25,943 bases of DNA from positions 1 through 25,943 of the forward strand of contig JAEWZB010000103.1 of NCBI GenBank assembly GCA_023395515.1, read 5' to 3'. The position numbers and the translations under genes are program-made. Of this stretch, positions 1 to 6,713 are shown piece after piece (within the stretch, counting starts at the first letter, position 1; each line of letters starts with the position of its first letter). The notes beneath the pieces were generated by a model. That model was not told where the DNA came from. It saw only the letters and a list, made by a program, of their open reading frames with translations, and made no database searches. The stretch comes from Bacillota bacterium (GTDB lineage: Bacteria; Bacillota; Syntrophomonadia; Syntrophomonadales; Syntrophomonadaceae).

Positions 1-1091
1 GATTCACCTAATACCGGGTCTAGTGTAGCAATATTAGCTATAATATCTTGCAGCTTCTCCCCTTGAGAAATGGGGGATAAAACCATTAAGTTAATGAAGG
101 ACGGTGCTCTTACATGGAGACGATAAGGTTTTTCCGAACCATTGCTGACAATGTGATAACCTAACTCACCTTTAGCTGATTCAATACGGTGGTATACTTC
201 TACCCCCGCCGCCGGTTTTATGACTTTAGGAACTTTGCCTTTAGTTTCACCTTCCGGCAGCTTTTCTAAAGCTTGCTTAATAATTCGGGCGCTTTGAATA
301 ATTTCTTCTATACGAATCACAAACCTGTCCCAACTGTCTCCATTGCTGGTAATAGGAACTTCAAAATCAAAACGGTCGTAAATTCCGTAGGGCTCGGCCT
401 TACGAATATCGTAATTAACTCCACTGGCCCTTAAATTAGGTCCTGAAACCCCATAGTCTATAGCGTCCTGGGCAGATAACCGTCCTACCCCTTTTAATCG
501 GGCCTGCATAATTTCATTGCCTACTAACAAATCGTTATATTCCTTAACCATCTTAGGAATATCTTCAATGAAGCTATTAACCGCCGGGAAGAACTCTTCC
601 GGTAAATCTTCCGCAATTCCCCCGAAACGCATATAAGAGGCAATCATTCTTTGACCGCTGGTCATCTCAAACATATCCAAAATTCTTTCCCGGTCGCGGA
701 AACAGTATATTAGTCCGGTAGTTGCTCCCAGGTCTATAGCCAGACTGCCCATGCAAAGCATATGAGAAGCAATACGGGATAATTCGGCCATAATTACTCT
801 GATATACTCGGCTCTTTCCGGAACTTCAGCCCCAATCATTTTCTCTACGGCTTGGCAATAAGCTAAAGTCGGCAATTGACTAGCCAGATAATCAAGTCTG
901 GAGGCATAAGGTATAAATTGCGTATAAGTTCTGCTTTCCGCAATCTTTTCTACAGACCGGTGAACATAGCCCAAGTGAACTTTGGAATCAACAATGATCT
1001 CCCCGTTCAATACCGCTTCTACATGTAATCCACCATGGGTACTAGGGTGCTGGGGACCAATATTTACTGTTAAATTCTCAGTCTGCAACAT
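1..1091 (-). CDS. nuoD: NADH-quinone oxidoreductase subunit D (3' end cut by the window)
   Basis: This is the 49-kDa, quinone-site subunit of the peripheral arm of complex I. It starts at ATG 1091 behind the ribosome site AAGAAGGTGAG and stays open for 363 codons to the left edge. The N-terminus carries the family signature (NIGPQHPSTHGGL, then GYVHRSVEK, where many homologues have LHRGxEK). The last visible residues, LDPVLGE, are those normally found a few residues before the end of NuoD, so almost the whole protein is present. It is a separate gene, not a NuoCD fusion. It lies 46 bp after nuoC in the same operon, and nuoH and later genes would be expected just outside the window. Whether nuoEFG exist, and so whether NADH or ferredoxin is the electron donor, cannot be seen here. 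Confidence 0.96.
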   Translation of the reverse strand, partial: MLQTENLTVNIGPQHPSTHGGLHVEAVLNGEIIVDSKVHLGYVHRSVEKIAESRTYTQFIPYASRLDYLASQLPTLAYCQAVEKMIGAEVPERAEYIRVIMAELSRIASHMLCMGSLAIDLGATTGLIYCFRDRERILDMFEMTSGQRMIASYMRFGGIAEDLPEEFFPAVNSFIEDIPKMVKEYNDLLVGNEIMQARLKGVGRLSAQDAIDYGVSGPNLRASGVNYDIRKAEPYGIYDRFDFEVPITSNGDSWDRFVIRIEEIIQSARIIKQALEKLPEGETKGKVPKVIKPAAGVEVYHRIESAKGELGYHIVSNGSEKPYRLHVRAPSFINLMVLSPISQGEKLQDIIANIATLDPVLGE

Positions 1092-1137
1092 TTATAAACT
1101 CACCTTCTTTTCTTTGTAAAAGGATAATAAATAACAT

Positions 1138-1572
1138 CTAACTTAGTTTAAAATCCTTACGTAATGGATGACCGGCAAAATCATAAGGCAATAAAATTCT
1201 GATTAGATTAGGATGTCCGGTAAACTTAATCCCAAGCAAATCAAAGGCTTCCCGTTCTTGCCAATCCGCACTTTTCCAAATATCATAAACAGATGCAACT
1301 GTAGCATTTCCACGATCCACCACGGTTTTAACTGCTACTTTACGATTATCGGGAATAGAATAAATATGATAAACAACTTCTAATCTATCTTCATAATCAA
1401 CCGCACTAAGATTAGCTAAATAATTAAAACCCCATTCATTTTTTAAACTCGAACATAAATCATGGAGTTGTTCTTTCGTAATTTTTAAAATATCATAAAA
1501 ATTATCTGCTTCTACCTGCAAAGCTGAACCGAAACTAGTACTAAGTTTTTCTAACATGTTATTATCCAGCAT
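1138..1572 (-). CDS. nuoC: NADH-quinone oxidoreductase subunit C
   Basis: This is a 144-residue 30-kDa-type subunit of the complex I peripheral arm, close to the normal length for unfused NuoC. The C-terminal half carries the family signature: EREAFDLLGIKF, then GHPNLIRILLP, then GHPLRKDF. The start is ATG 1572, preceded by the strong ribosome site AGGAGGAG seven bases upstream. It sits 19 bp after nuoB and 46 bp before nuoD, so it is translated from the same message. The protein is soluble and packs against NuoD and NuoB near the quinone site. No internal break is seen. Confidence 0.95.
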   Translation of the reverse strand: MLDNNMLEKLSTSFGSALQVEADNFYDILKITKEQLHDLCSSLKNEWGFNYLANLSAVDYEDRLEVVYHIYSIPDNRKVAVKTVVDRGNATVASVYDIWKSADWQEREAFDLLGIKFTGHPNLIRILLPYDFAGHPLRKDFKLS

Positions 1573-1591
1573 TAATATCTCCTCCTAGCTT

Positions 1592-2074
1592 TTAAGCCTT
1601 GCCTTGTACTTTCTTTTTAAGCTCTAATAATCCGTGGAACAAAGCTTCCGGCCGGGGGGGACAGCCAGGCACATATACATCAACCTTAAATATAGAATCA
1701 GCTCCCGGCAGTACACTATAACCATCCCGGAAAGGTCCGCCACTAATCGCACAATTTCCCATAGCTACCACCCATTTAGGTTCAGGCATTTGTGCATATA
1801 CTCTTTCCACTACCGGTTGCATTTTTAAGGTTATAGGTCCTGCTACTATTAATAAATCAGCTTGACGGGGAACCGCCCGGAAAACTTCGTAACCATAACG
1901 GGCTATATCAAATCTAGCCGCACCGGCTGCCATCATTTCTATAGGGCAACAGTTACAGCCATAAGAAAGCGGCCAGAAGGAGTGGGCACGACCCCAGTTC
2001 CAAACCTTTTCCAGAGTAGTTACAATAATATTATTTTTTTCTAAAACTTCTACATCATCTTTTTCTAATACCAT
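1592..2074 (-). CDS. nuoB: NADH-quinone oxidoreductase subunit B
   Basis: This is the PSST subunit of complex I, which carries the terminal iron-sulfur cluster N2 that passes electrons to quinone. Its four cluster ligands are visible: the adjacent pair C42-C43 in GCNCCPIEM, C108 in GNCAISGGPF and C138 in VPGCPPRPEAL. I start it at ATG 2074 (160 residues). That start lies seven bases after GGAGGGAG, whereas an in-frame ATG at 2104 has no ribosome site and would overlap nuoA by 40 bp. With the chosen start the gene overlaps the end of nuoA by 10 bp, suggesting translational coupling. Sequence and length are ordinary for the family. Confidence 0.96.
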   Translation of the reverse strand: MVLEKDDVEVLEKNNIIVTTLEKVWNWGRAHSFWPLSYGCNCCPIEMMAAGAARFDIARYGYEVFRAVPRQADLLIVAGPITLKMQPVVERVYAQMPEPKWVVAMGNCAISGGPFRDGYSVLPGADSIFKVDVYVPGCPPRPEALFHGLLELKKKVQGKA

Positions 2075-2424
2075 TCTAAAGCTCCCTCCTTCCAGGCATA
2101 CCACAATCCTACCACTAGAATAGCTATGAATATCAGCATTTCTATAAAGGCAAAAAGGCCCAGACTATTAAACTTTACTGCCCAAGGAAACAGAAAAATA
2201 GTTTCAATGGAAAAAACCAGAAAAATAAGGGCATAAAGAAAATAATTGACCTTGAACCTTATCCAGGTAGGACCTATAGTATCTACTCCACATTCATATG
2301 TTTTTAGCTTATCTTCAGTAGCCTTTGGTTTGGGTCTTACCATCCAAGCTAATATCAAAGCTCCCACTGGAAACATAATAGTTAAGAGAAAGAAGATACC
2401 TATAGTAGCATAATCTGTTAGCAC
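2065..2424 (-). CDS. nuoA: NADH-quinone oxidoreductase subunit A
   Basis: This is a small membrane subunit of complex I (119 residues) with three predicted transmembrane segments at about residues 8-30, 60-82 and 88-111. The loop motif KPKATEDKLKTYECGVD, including the conserved Cys-Gly, is typical of NuoA. The start codon is GTG (2424), fixed by the ribosome site AAAGGAGG seven bases upstream; no in-frame ATG fits. It is the first gene of the nuo operon, and its last codons overlap the nuoB start. The operon promoter should lie in the 332-bp region upstream, but I could not find convincing -35/-10 boxes. Confidence 0.94.
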   Translation of the reverse strand: MLTDYATIGIFFLLTIMFPVGALILAWMVRPKPKATEDKLKTYECGVDTIGPTWIRFKVNYFLYALIFLVFSIETIFLFPWAVKFNSLGLFAFIEMLIFIAILVVGLWYAWKEGALEWY

Positions 2425-2756
2425 AAATAAAACCTCCTTTGCTATAATTTATCTATTAAAATATCATAATTATAGTCCTTTTGCTATTAGCATGATAGCA
2501 TGGTTTCTGCCCCATAAGCGCAAGTAATAATTGCCACCAAGACCAGCTTGGCACAATTGTCGGTGATTGTGATTATTGGAACAATCATTATTATAGGTTT
2601 TAACGCCCTCTTCTACAAGATAGTTTAAGGCAAATAGGGGTATATTGGGTATTGAAAAAGTTAATAGCATCATAACATATTTTTTTGGCTAAAATGGAAA
2701 GATTTATTTAGTTGGTTTGGACGACTATTAGTAAGTAAATAAATAGGAGTGGAAAA
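2425..2756. other. Divergent intergenic region with two hairpins upstream of nuoA
   Basis: This 332-bp stretch between divergently read nuoA and the Nudix gene holds no gene I believe. Two short minus-strand ORFs (2470-2673 and 2670-2858) resemble nothing and lack good ribosome sites. Two adjacent inverted repeats are present. At 2529-2558, AATTGCCACCAAG faces CTTGGCACAATT with one mismatch. At 2564-2587, TGATTGT faces ACAATCA around a 10-base loop. Both lie 100-165 bp upstream of the nuoA start and could be part of its leader RNA or protein-binding sites. No known riboswitch core was recognised. Confidence 0.45.
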
Positions 2757-3254
2757 ATGAGAAACTACCAATTTTGCCCCCTTTGTGCTCATAAACTTGA
2801 GCCGGGAATTATTGATGGGAAAACCCGGCAATTCTGTCCTGAATGTAATTTCATTCATTACCGGAACCCCCTGCCGACTACGGTTTGTATCGGTGAATTA
2901 GATGGGCAGGTTTTATTGATAAAAAGAGGCATAGAACCTCGTAAAGGTCAATGGACCTTACCTTCCGGTTTTGTTGAATTAGGTGAAAGTGCTGAGGAAT
3001 GTTGTCTGCGGGAACTAAAAGAAGAAGCAGGAATGACTGGGACTATAGCGAAACTAATTGGAGTCTACCATGCTGATTCAGCCCTTTATGGAGACCTTAT
3101 AAGTACTATTTATCATGTAAAACTAGATTCTGGACAACCAATAGCAGGAGATGATGCTGCTGGAGCTAAATTAGTACCTATTGACGAAATAGATGACCTA
3201 GTATTTGAAGCATTTAACCTGGCTTTTGCTGAATTCAAAAAAACAAATATTTAG
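2757..3254 (+). CDS. Nudix hydrolase with N-terminal zinc ribbon
   Basis: This 165-residue protein joins a zinc ribbon (C7, C10, C27, C30) to a Nudix hydrolase domain. The Nudix box runs from G71 to M93 and matches the consensus G-x5-E-x7-RE-U-x-EE-x-G-U exactly. Zinc ribbon plus Nudix is the arrangement of NudC-type NADH pyrophosphatases, but this protein is much shorter than NudC (about 260 residues) and lacks its extra N-terminal domain. The substrate is therefore open: NAD(H), ADP-ribose or another nucleoside diphosphate derivative. The start ATG 2757 follows AGGAG at a suitable distance. It is read away from the nuo operon and is followed by 151 bp before the next gene, so it is probably a single-gene unit. 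Confidence 0.9.
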   Translation: MRNYQFCPLCAHKLEPGIIDGKTRQFCPECNFIHYRNPLPTTVCIGELDGQVLLIKRGIEPRKGQWTLPSGFVELGESAEECCLRELKEEAGMTGTIAKLIGVYHADSALYGDLISTIYHVKLDSGQPIAGDDAAGAKLVPIDEIDDLVFEAFNLAFAEFKKTNI

Positions 3255-3342
3255 GTAAACTCTTGGCGGCGAATAGAATATCATTTTATGTATAAGTTTT
3301 AAGGCTTATTCATATTTTTAGGATATATCCTTTGAAAATGGA

Positions 3343-3370
3343 TTCTTAATTCTAATTTTTTAATTATAAT
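3343..3370 (+). promoter_or_regulatory. Possible promoter of the flavin-reductase-like gene
   Basis: A perfect -10 box TATAAT (3365-3370) lies 16 bp after a weak -35-like TTCTTA (3343-3348) and 35 bp before the downstream start codon. The region is very AT-rich, so chance matches are likely. A short palindrome, AGGATATATCCT, lies just upstream. Confidence 0.35.
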
Positions 3371-3405
3371 TACTTTGATAGTGTTGGAAAGGAGTTTAAC
3401 TTAAG

Positions 3406-3918
3406 ATGACAGTTAATAAAGCTTATGTAGATTTGGCCCAGGAGATGCTGCAGCAATTACCTAAAGGTGCATTCTTAACCGTTAAAGATGGAGAAAGAAT
3501 TAATACCATGACTATTGGTTGGGGTAGTATCGGCTACATATGGCAAAGGCCTGTTATTATGGTAGCCGTTAGATATTCTCGGTATACTTACGATTTAATC
3601 GAAAAAGCGTCTGACTTTACCGTTAGTCTGCCTTACACTAATGAGATGAAAAGAATATTAGCCGAAGCCGGCACTAAATCAGGCCGGGATATGGATAAAT
3701 TCAAGGAATTAGCTATTACCATACAGCCTGGCCAAGCGGTAAATAGTCCGGTTATTGGGGAATGCCACTTAATGTTTGAGTGCCGGACCGTTTTTAAACA
3801 ACCTATGGACCCTAAAAATTTAGACCCCGAGCTTAAACAGAAATTTTATGCTAATGAAGATTATCATGTACTATATTTCGGCGAAATCTTAGCTTGTTAT
3901 GCGAATGAGGAAAATTAA
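3406..3918 (+). CDS. Flavin reductase-like (FMN-binding split barrel) protein
   Basis: This is a 170-residue protein of the flavin-reductase-like/flavoredoxin family. These soluble proteins bind FMN in a split-barrel dimer and pass electrons to or from flavin. Family features are the N-terminal stretch that introduces TMTIGWGSIGYIWQRP, the following ATG-less loop VRYSRYTYDLIE and the strand FTVSLPY. ATG 3406 follows GGAAAGGAG. The partner is not shown by context: the Nudix gene upstream is 151 bp away and the gene ends at a hairpin shared with the convergent LCP gene. Such proteins occur in anaerobes as flavoredoxins or as reductases for oxygen- or metal-linked enzymes, so the specific role is open. 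Confidence 0.85.
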   Translation: MTVNKAYVDLAQEMLQQLPKGAFLTVKDGERINTMTIGWGSIGYIWQRPVIMVAVRYSRYTYDLIEKASDFTVSLPYTNEMKRILAEAGTKSGRDMDKFKELAITIQPGQAVNSPVIGECHLMFECRTVFKQPMDPKNLDPELKQKFYANEDYHVLYFGEILACYANEEN

Positions 3919-3925
3919 ATGAAGA

Positions 3926-3959
3926 GCTATCAGGGGGGCGTTAAACGTCCCCTGATAGC
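3926..3959. terminator. Convergent-gene hairpin, probable terminator
   Basis: The perfect 11-bp arms GCTATCAGGGG (3926-3936) and CCCCTGATAGC (3949-3959) face each other, with further GCG/CG pairing inside. It lies between the flavin-reductase-like gene and the convergent LCP gene. On the minus strand it is followed by a moderate T-rich stretch (CTTCATTTAATTTT); on the plus strand the tail is poor. It may act on both transcripts. The LCP stop codon lies in the loop, so the last LCP codons form one arm. Confidence 0.75.
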
Positions 3960-5131
3960 GGTTGTTCCTCTACAGGTGGGGTTATAGGCGTCTCTTCCGG
4001 AGGTATCAGGTTATTTTCAGGCCCGGCCGGTTCTTCTTCCGGCAAATTTTCGGTTCCCGGTTCGTTTATATTAGTATTCTCTTGAGGCAGATAACCCTCC
4101 GAGCCAATATTAATATCACCCTCTATTTCATCAGGGGTGACTTCCCCCGACTCCAGAGTTTCTTCCCCTTCTTCAAGTTCATCGGCCGGCTTTTCATAAA
4201 CAGCCGGCGCAGGCTTCACCCAGTTAGGAGGATCTTGGGCTACATCATAAGTCTTGCCGGCTAATAGATCAGCAATTATGGTTTTAGCAATTTCTTTATC
4301 AGCTTCCCAATAACTAGCCCCGGAACGCGGGTCAGTAAAGGAATAGCCGGGTAAGGTCTGGGTAATTACACTATCAGAATCGAATTCACGGGCTAAGCTT
4401 ACCATATAAAGCATATCATTAGTAGGAACATTAGTATTAACCTGCTCAAAAACCTCGGGGAGCAATTTAGGCAGCTTTACAATATTTTTAGGTTTTAACA
4501 TTTCTTTAGCTACAGCTTTTATAAATTTTTGCTGACGCCCGGTTCTACCTATATCAGCAGTAGGGCCGCCCCGGTAGCGTACATAACGCAGAGCATCTTC
4601 TCCATTAAGATGCTGCTGGCCTTTAGCCAAGTTAATGCTAAGCTTAGGGTCAGGGTCATAATGCTTCATATTCGATTCCACATCAATGGTAACCCCGCCT
4701 AGTAAGTCTACTATCTTAGCAAATCCCGAAAAATTAGCTACCGCATAATAATTAACTTTAGTGCCTAAAAGCTTGCCTACTACCTCACAAGCTGCCTCCG
4801 GTCCTTTTATGTAATTAACACTATTAACTTTATCATAGCGGTTAAGTCCCACTTCAACTTTAGTATCACGGGGAATCCATACCATAGCTATTTTATTAGT
4901 CTTACGGTCAAAACTTACTAATATCATCGTATCACTGCGGGAGTTAGCTGTAGCCGACCTGGCATCAATACCCATGACTAGTATGTTTACGGTTTTACCT
5001 TTATTAGCTTTCTTCTCTATAGACTCATGGAAGGCTCCAATACCTAATATTTTTCCAATTAAAATACCACCGCCAAAAGTCGCCACAAAAACTAGGGCTA
5101 ACAATGCGATTAGCCTCGAATTTTTTTTCAT
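3941..5131 (-). CDS. LytR-CpsA-Psr (LCP) family wall-polymer ligase
   Basis: LCP proteins sit in the membrane of Gram-positive cells and transfer undecaprenyl-linked glycopolymers such as teichoic acids or capsule onto peptidoglycan. This 396-residue protein has one N-terminal membrane segment (about residues 8-30) and an extracellular LCP domain (about 45-240). Visible motifs are NILVMGID, NSRSDTMILVS, WIPRDTKV, the arginine-rich block RYVRYRGGPTADIGRTGRQQ and the final helices. The C-terminal 95 residues or so are low-complexity, rich in Glu and Pro, and lack cysteine; this looks like a flexible wall-facing tail. ATG 5131 follows GAGGGGA. It has its own likely promoter at 5172-5200 and a terminator hairpin at its 3' end, so it is probably monocistronic. 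The exact polymer is unknown. Confidence 0.93.
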   Translation of the reverse strand: MKKNSRLIALLALVFVATFGGGILIGKILGIGAFHESIEKKANKGKTVNILVMGIDARSATANSRSDTMILVSFDRKTNKIAMVWIPRDTKVEVGLNRYDKVNSVNYIKGPEAACEVVGKLLGTKVNYYAVANFSGFAKIVDLLGGVTIDVESNMKHYDPDPKLSINLAKGQQHLNGEDALRYVRYRGGPTADIGRTGRQQKFIKAVAKEMLKPKNIVKLPKLLPEVFEQVNTNVPTNDMLYMVSLAREFDSDSVITQTLPGYSFTDPRSGASYWEADKEIAKTIIADLLAGKTYDVAQDPPNWVKPAPAVYEKPADELEEGEETLESGEVTPDEIEGDINIGSEGYLPQENTNINEPGTENLPEEEPAGPENNLIPPEETPITPPVEEQPLSGDV

Positions 5132-5171
5132 AATTAGTTCCCCTCAAAATTACCAAATTCAAATCTCACTT

Positions 5172-5200
5172 ATTTTACTGCTACCAATTATGAGTGTCCA
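5172..5200 (-). promoter_or_regulatory. Likely promoter of the LCP gene
   Basis: Read on the minus strand, a -35 box TGGACA (5195-5200) and a -10 box TAAAAT (5172-5177) are separated by 17 bp. Each matches the sigma-A consensus at five of six positions. The boxes lie about 40 bp upstream of the LCP start codon and just outside the palindromic element at 5234-5442. Confidence 0.55.
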
Positions 5201-5233
5201 GCAGTATTTTTGCTTCAAAAAACAACGACGTTA

Positions 5234-5442
5234 GTTGAATGTATAAATATTCGTCGCCAGCCTTCGCATGGGTAACACCAACCGCTTGGCTCGAGACGAA
5301 AGGAGGATCGGGCCAAATGCGCATCCATGCTCAATAGCCCTCTCGCCCCGTCCATGGGGCTCGCCTCCTTTCGTCTTTTCGCCTTCACGGGATGTTACTT
5401 CCATGCTACGTCAAACGGCTCCCACATATTTATACATTCAAC
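5234..5442. repeat. MITE-like palindromic element with 17-bp perfect terminal inverted repeats
   Basis: This 209-bp element ends in perfect inverted repeats GTTGAATGTATAAATAT (5234-5250) and its complement (5426-5442). Two inner blocks also face each other: GCATGGGTAACA (5266-5277) with TGTTACTTCCATGC (5393-5406), and GACGAAAGGAGG (5295-5306) with CCTCCTTTCGTC (5364-5375). Near the centre is a small hairpin, GCCCC/GGGGC (5345-5360). It is far richer in GC inside than its AT-rich ends and surroundings. It carries no transposase. No obvious target-site duplication is visible at the ends. It lies in the gap between hflX and the LCP gene, where a transcript from hflX would fold into a long hairpin. 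Confidence 0.65.
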
Positions 5443-5469
5443 CAGATATTTTGGGTTTTTGTAGACCAG

Positions 5470-6564
5470 TTAATCTTTAAACAAAAGCAAATTAATTCTT
5501 GCCAGCAGAATATCTAATCCTATGCCCGTACGGGCAGAAATATATAAGTTCCGGTTATCGTCAGGCACATAATCTAACCGGTCAGATTTATTAAACACGG
5601 TAAGTATATCCTCCGCTGGTGCTCCTAAATCTTGTAAAACATCTTGGACAACTAACATTTTATCCATATAATCCGGGTCAGACACATCTACTACATGGAT
5701 TAATAAATCAGCCTGCACCGCTTCCTCCAAAGTAGACTTAAAGGCTGCCACTAAATGATGGGGCAGGTTTTTGATGAATCCTACCGTATCAGACAATAGG
5801 AAACTATCCTCCCGGTTAAGATTAATCTTTCTCGTGGTAGTATCCAAGGTTTGAAAGAGCTGATTCTCTGCTTCCACTTGCTTAACTCCGCTAGGATGAG
5901 CCAACTCACATATACTATTGAATACTGAGGATTTACCGGCATTAGTATAACCTACTAAGGAAACGGTCTTAAGCCCCACTCTTTGACGTTGCTTACGATG
6001 CAATTCCCTGGTCTTTTGGGCTTTTTCCATTTGGCCTTTAATATCTTTAATACGTTTTTTAATATATCTGCGGTCCAGTTCCAGCTTTTGTTCCCCGGCC
6101 CCCCTGGTACCGATTCCCGCTCCGGTCCGGCTTAATTCTTTACCCTGACCGGTCAATCTGGGTAATTGATATTGCAGTCTGGCCAATTCCACTTGTAAAA
6201 TACCTTCTCTGGATCTGGCTCTCTGGCTGAATATATCCAGGATCAGCATAGTTCGGTCAACAACCTTAATTTTTAAATATTCTTCAATATTACGCAATTG
6301 CATGGGAGATAATTCCGCATCAAAAACTACTAACTCCGGCTCTAGTTCTTCAACTAAGTGGAGTAATTCTTCCAGCTTTCCCCTTCCGATATAAGTAGCG
6401 GCTTGGGGCCTGTGCATAGCTTGAACCATAGAAGCAATCACTTCACCGCCGGCGGCTTCCAGCAAGCCTTGTAATTCCTCCATATCAACGGCAAATTCCT
6501 CAGCAGAAATACGGCTAGATTTTATTCCCACTAATATGGCTCTTTCCTTTTCTTTAACTTGCAA
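5470..6564 (-). CDS. hflX: GTPase HflX
   Basis: HflX is a ribosome-associated GTPase that splits or rescues stalled 70S ribosomes under stress. The protein has the N-terminal HflX domain (VVFDAELSPMQLRNIE, VDRTMLILDIFSQRA, GPGE-like GAGEQKLELDRR), a helical linker and a GTPase domain with P-loop GYTNAGKSS (from G205), switch region LDTTTRKI, DTVGF and NKSD. The start is TTG 6564, chosen because AAAGGAG stands eight bases upstream and no in-frame ATG is placed as well. At 364 residues it is about 55-60 shorter than the E. coli and B. subtilis proteins. It ends soon after the SARTG motif, so the usual C-terminal domain is missing. It lies 149 bp downstream of the ABC-F gene on the same strand; both products act on ribosomes. 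Confidence 0.94.
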   Translation of the reverse strand: MQVKEKERAILVGIKSSRISAEEFAVDMEELQGLLEAAGGEVIASMVQAMHRPQAATYIGRGKLEELLHLVEELEPELVVFDAELSPMQLRNIEEYLKIKVVDRTMLILDIFSQRARSREGILQVELARLQYQLPRLTGQGKELSRTGAGIGTRGAGEQKLELDRRYIKKRIKDIKGQMEKAQKTRELHRKQRQRVGLKTVSLVGYTNAGKSSVFNSICELAHPSGVKQVEAENQLFQTLDTTTRKINLNREDSFLLSDTVGFIKNLPHHLVAAFKSTLEEAVQADLLIHVVDVSDPDYMDKMLVVQDVLQDLGAPAEDILTVFNKSDRLDYVPDDNRNLYISARTGIGLDILLARINLLLFKD

Positions 6565-6598
6565 ATTTTAAACTCCTTTAGCTATATATTGGAATGCT

Positions 6599-6707
6599 GT
6601 GGGCTGCGCCCATCGTGCCACTGGGGAGGGTTCTCGGCTACACATAATTTCCCACCAGGAACCGTACCCAGTGGTTCACTTTCGCCTCCCGCCTTACTCC
6701 TTACTCC
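6599..6707. repeat. Imperfect inverted repeat with a short tandem repeat between the ABC-F gene and hflX
   Basis: Two arms, about 22 bases each, face each other around a 17-base spacer. CCACTGGG (6618-6625) matches CCCAGTGG (6667-6674), and GGGTTC further in matches GGAACC. A separate small hairpin TGGGC/GCCCA lies at 6600-6612. At 6692-6707 the unit CCTTACT is repeated twice in tandem. The segment is GC-rich compared with the flanks. It begins eight bases past the ABC-F stop codon and could serve as its terminator-like structure, although no T-run follows on the minus strand. It may also be a degenerate mobile repeat. Confidence 0.45.
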
Positions 6708-6713
6708 CCCATA

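Noticed and set aside
2470..2858. Two small minus-strand ORFs between nuoA and the Nudix gene
   Set aside because: No ribosome sites, odd composition, overlap with hairpins and with the Nudix start.
5268..5480. Plus-strand 70-codon ORF inside the palindromic element
   Set aside because: It is the translation of the repeat itself, has no ribosome site and no recognisable domain.
6617..6625. GCCACTG, which resembles part of a cobalamin riboswitch
   Set aside because: The B12 box and the other conserved blocks are absent, and no plus-strand gene follows.
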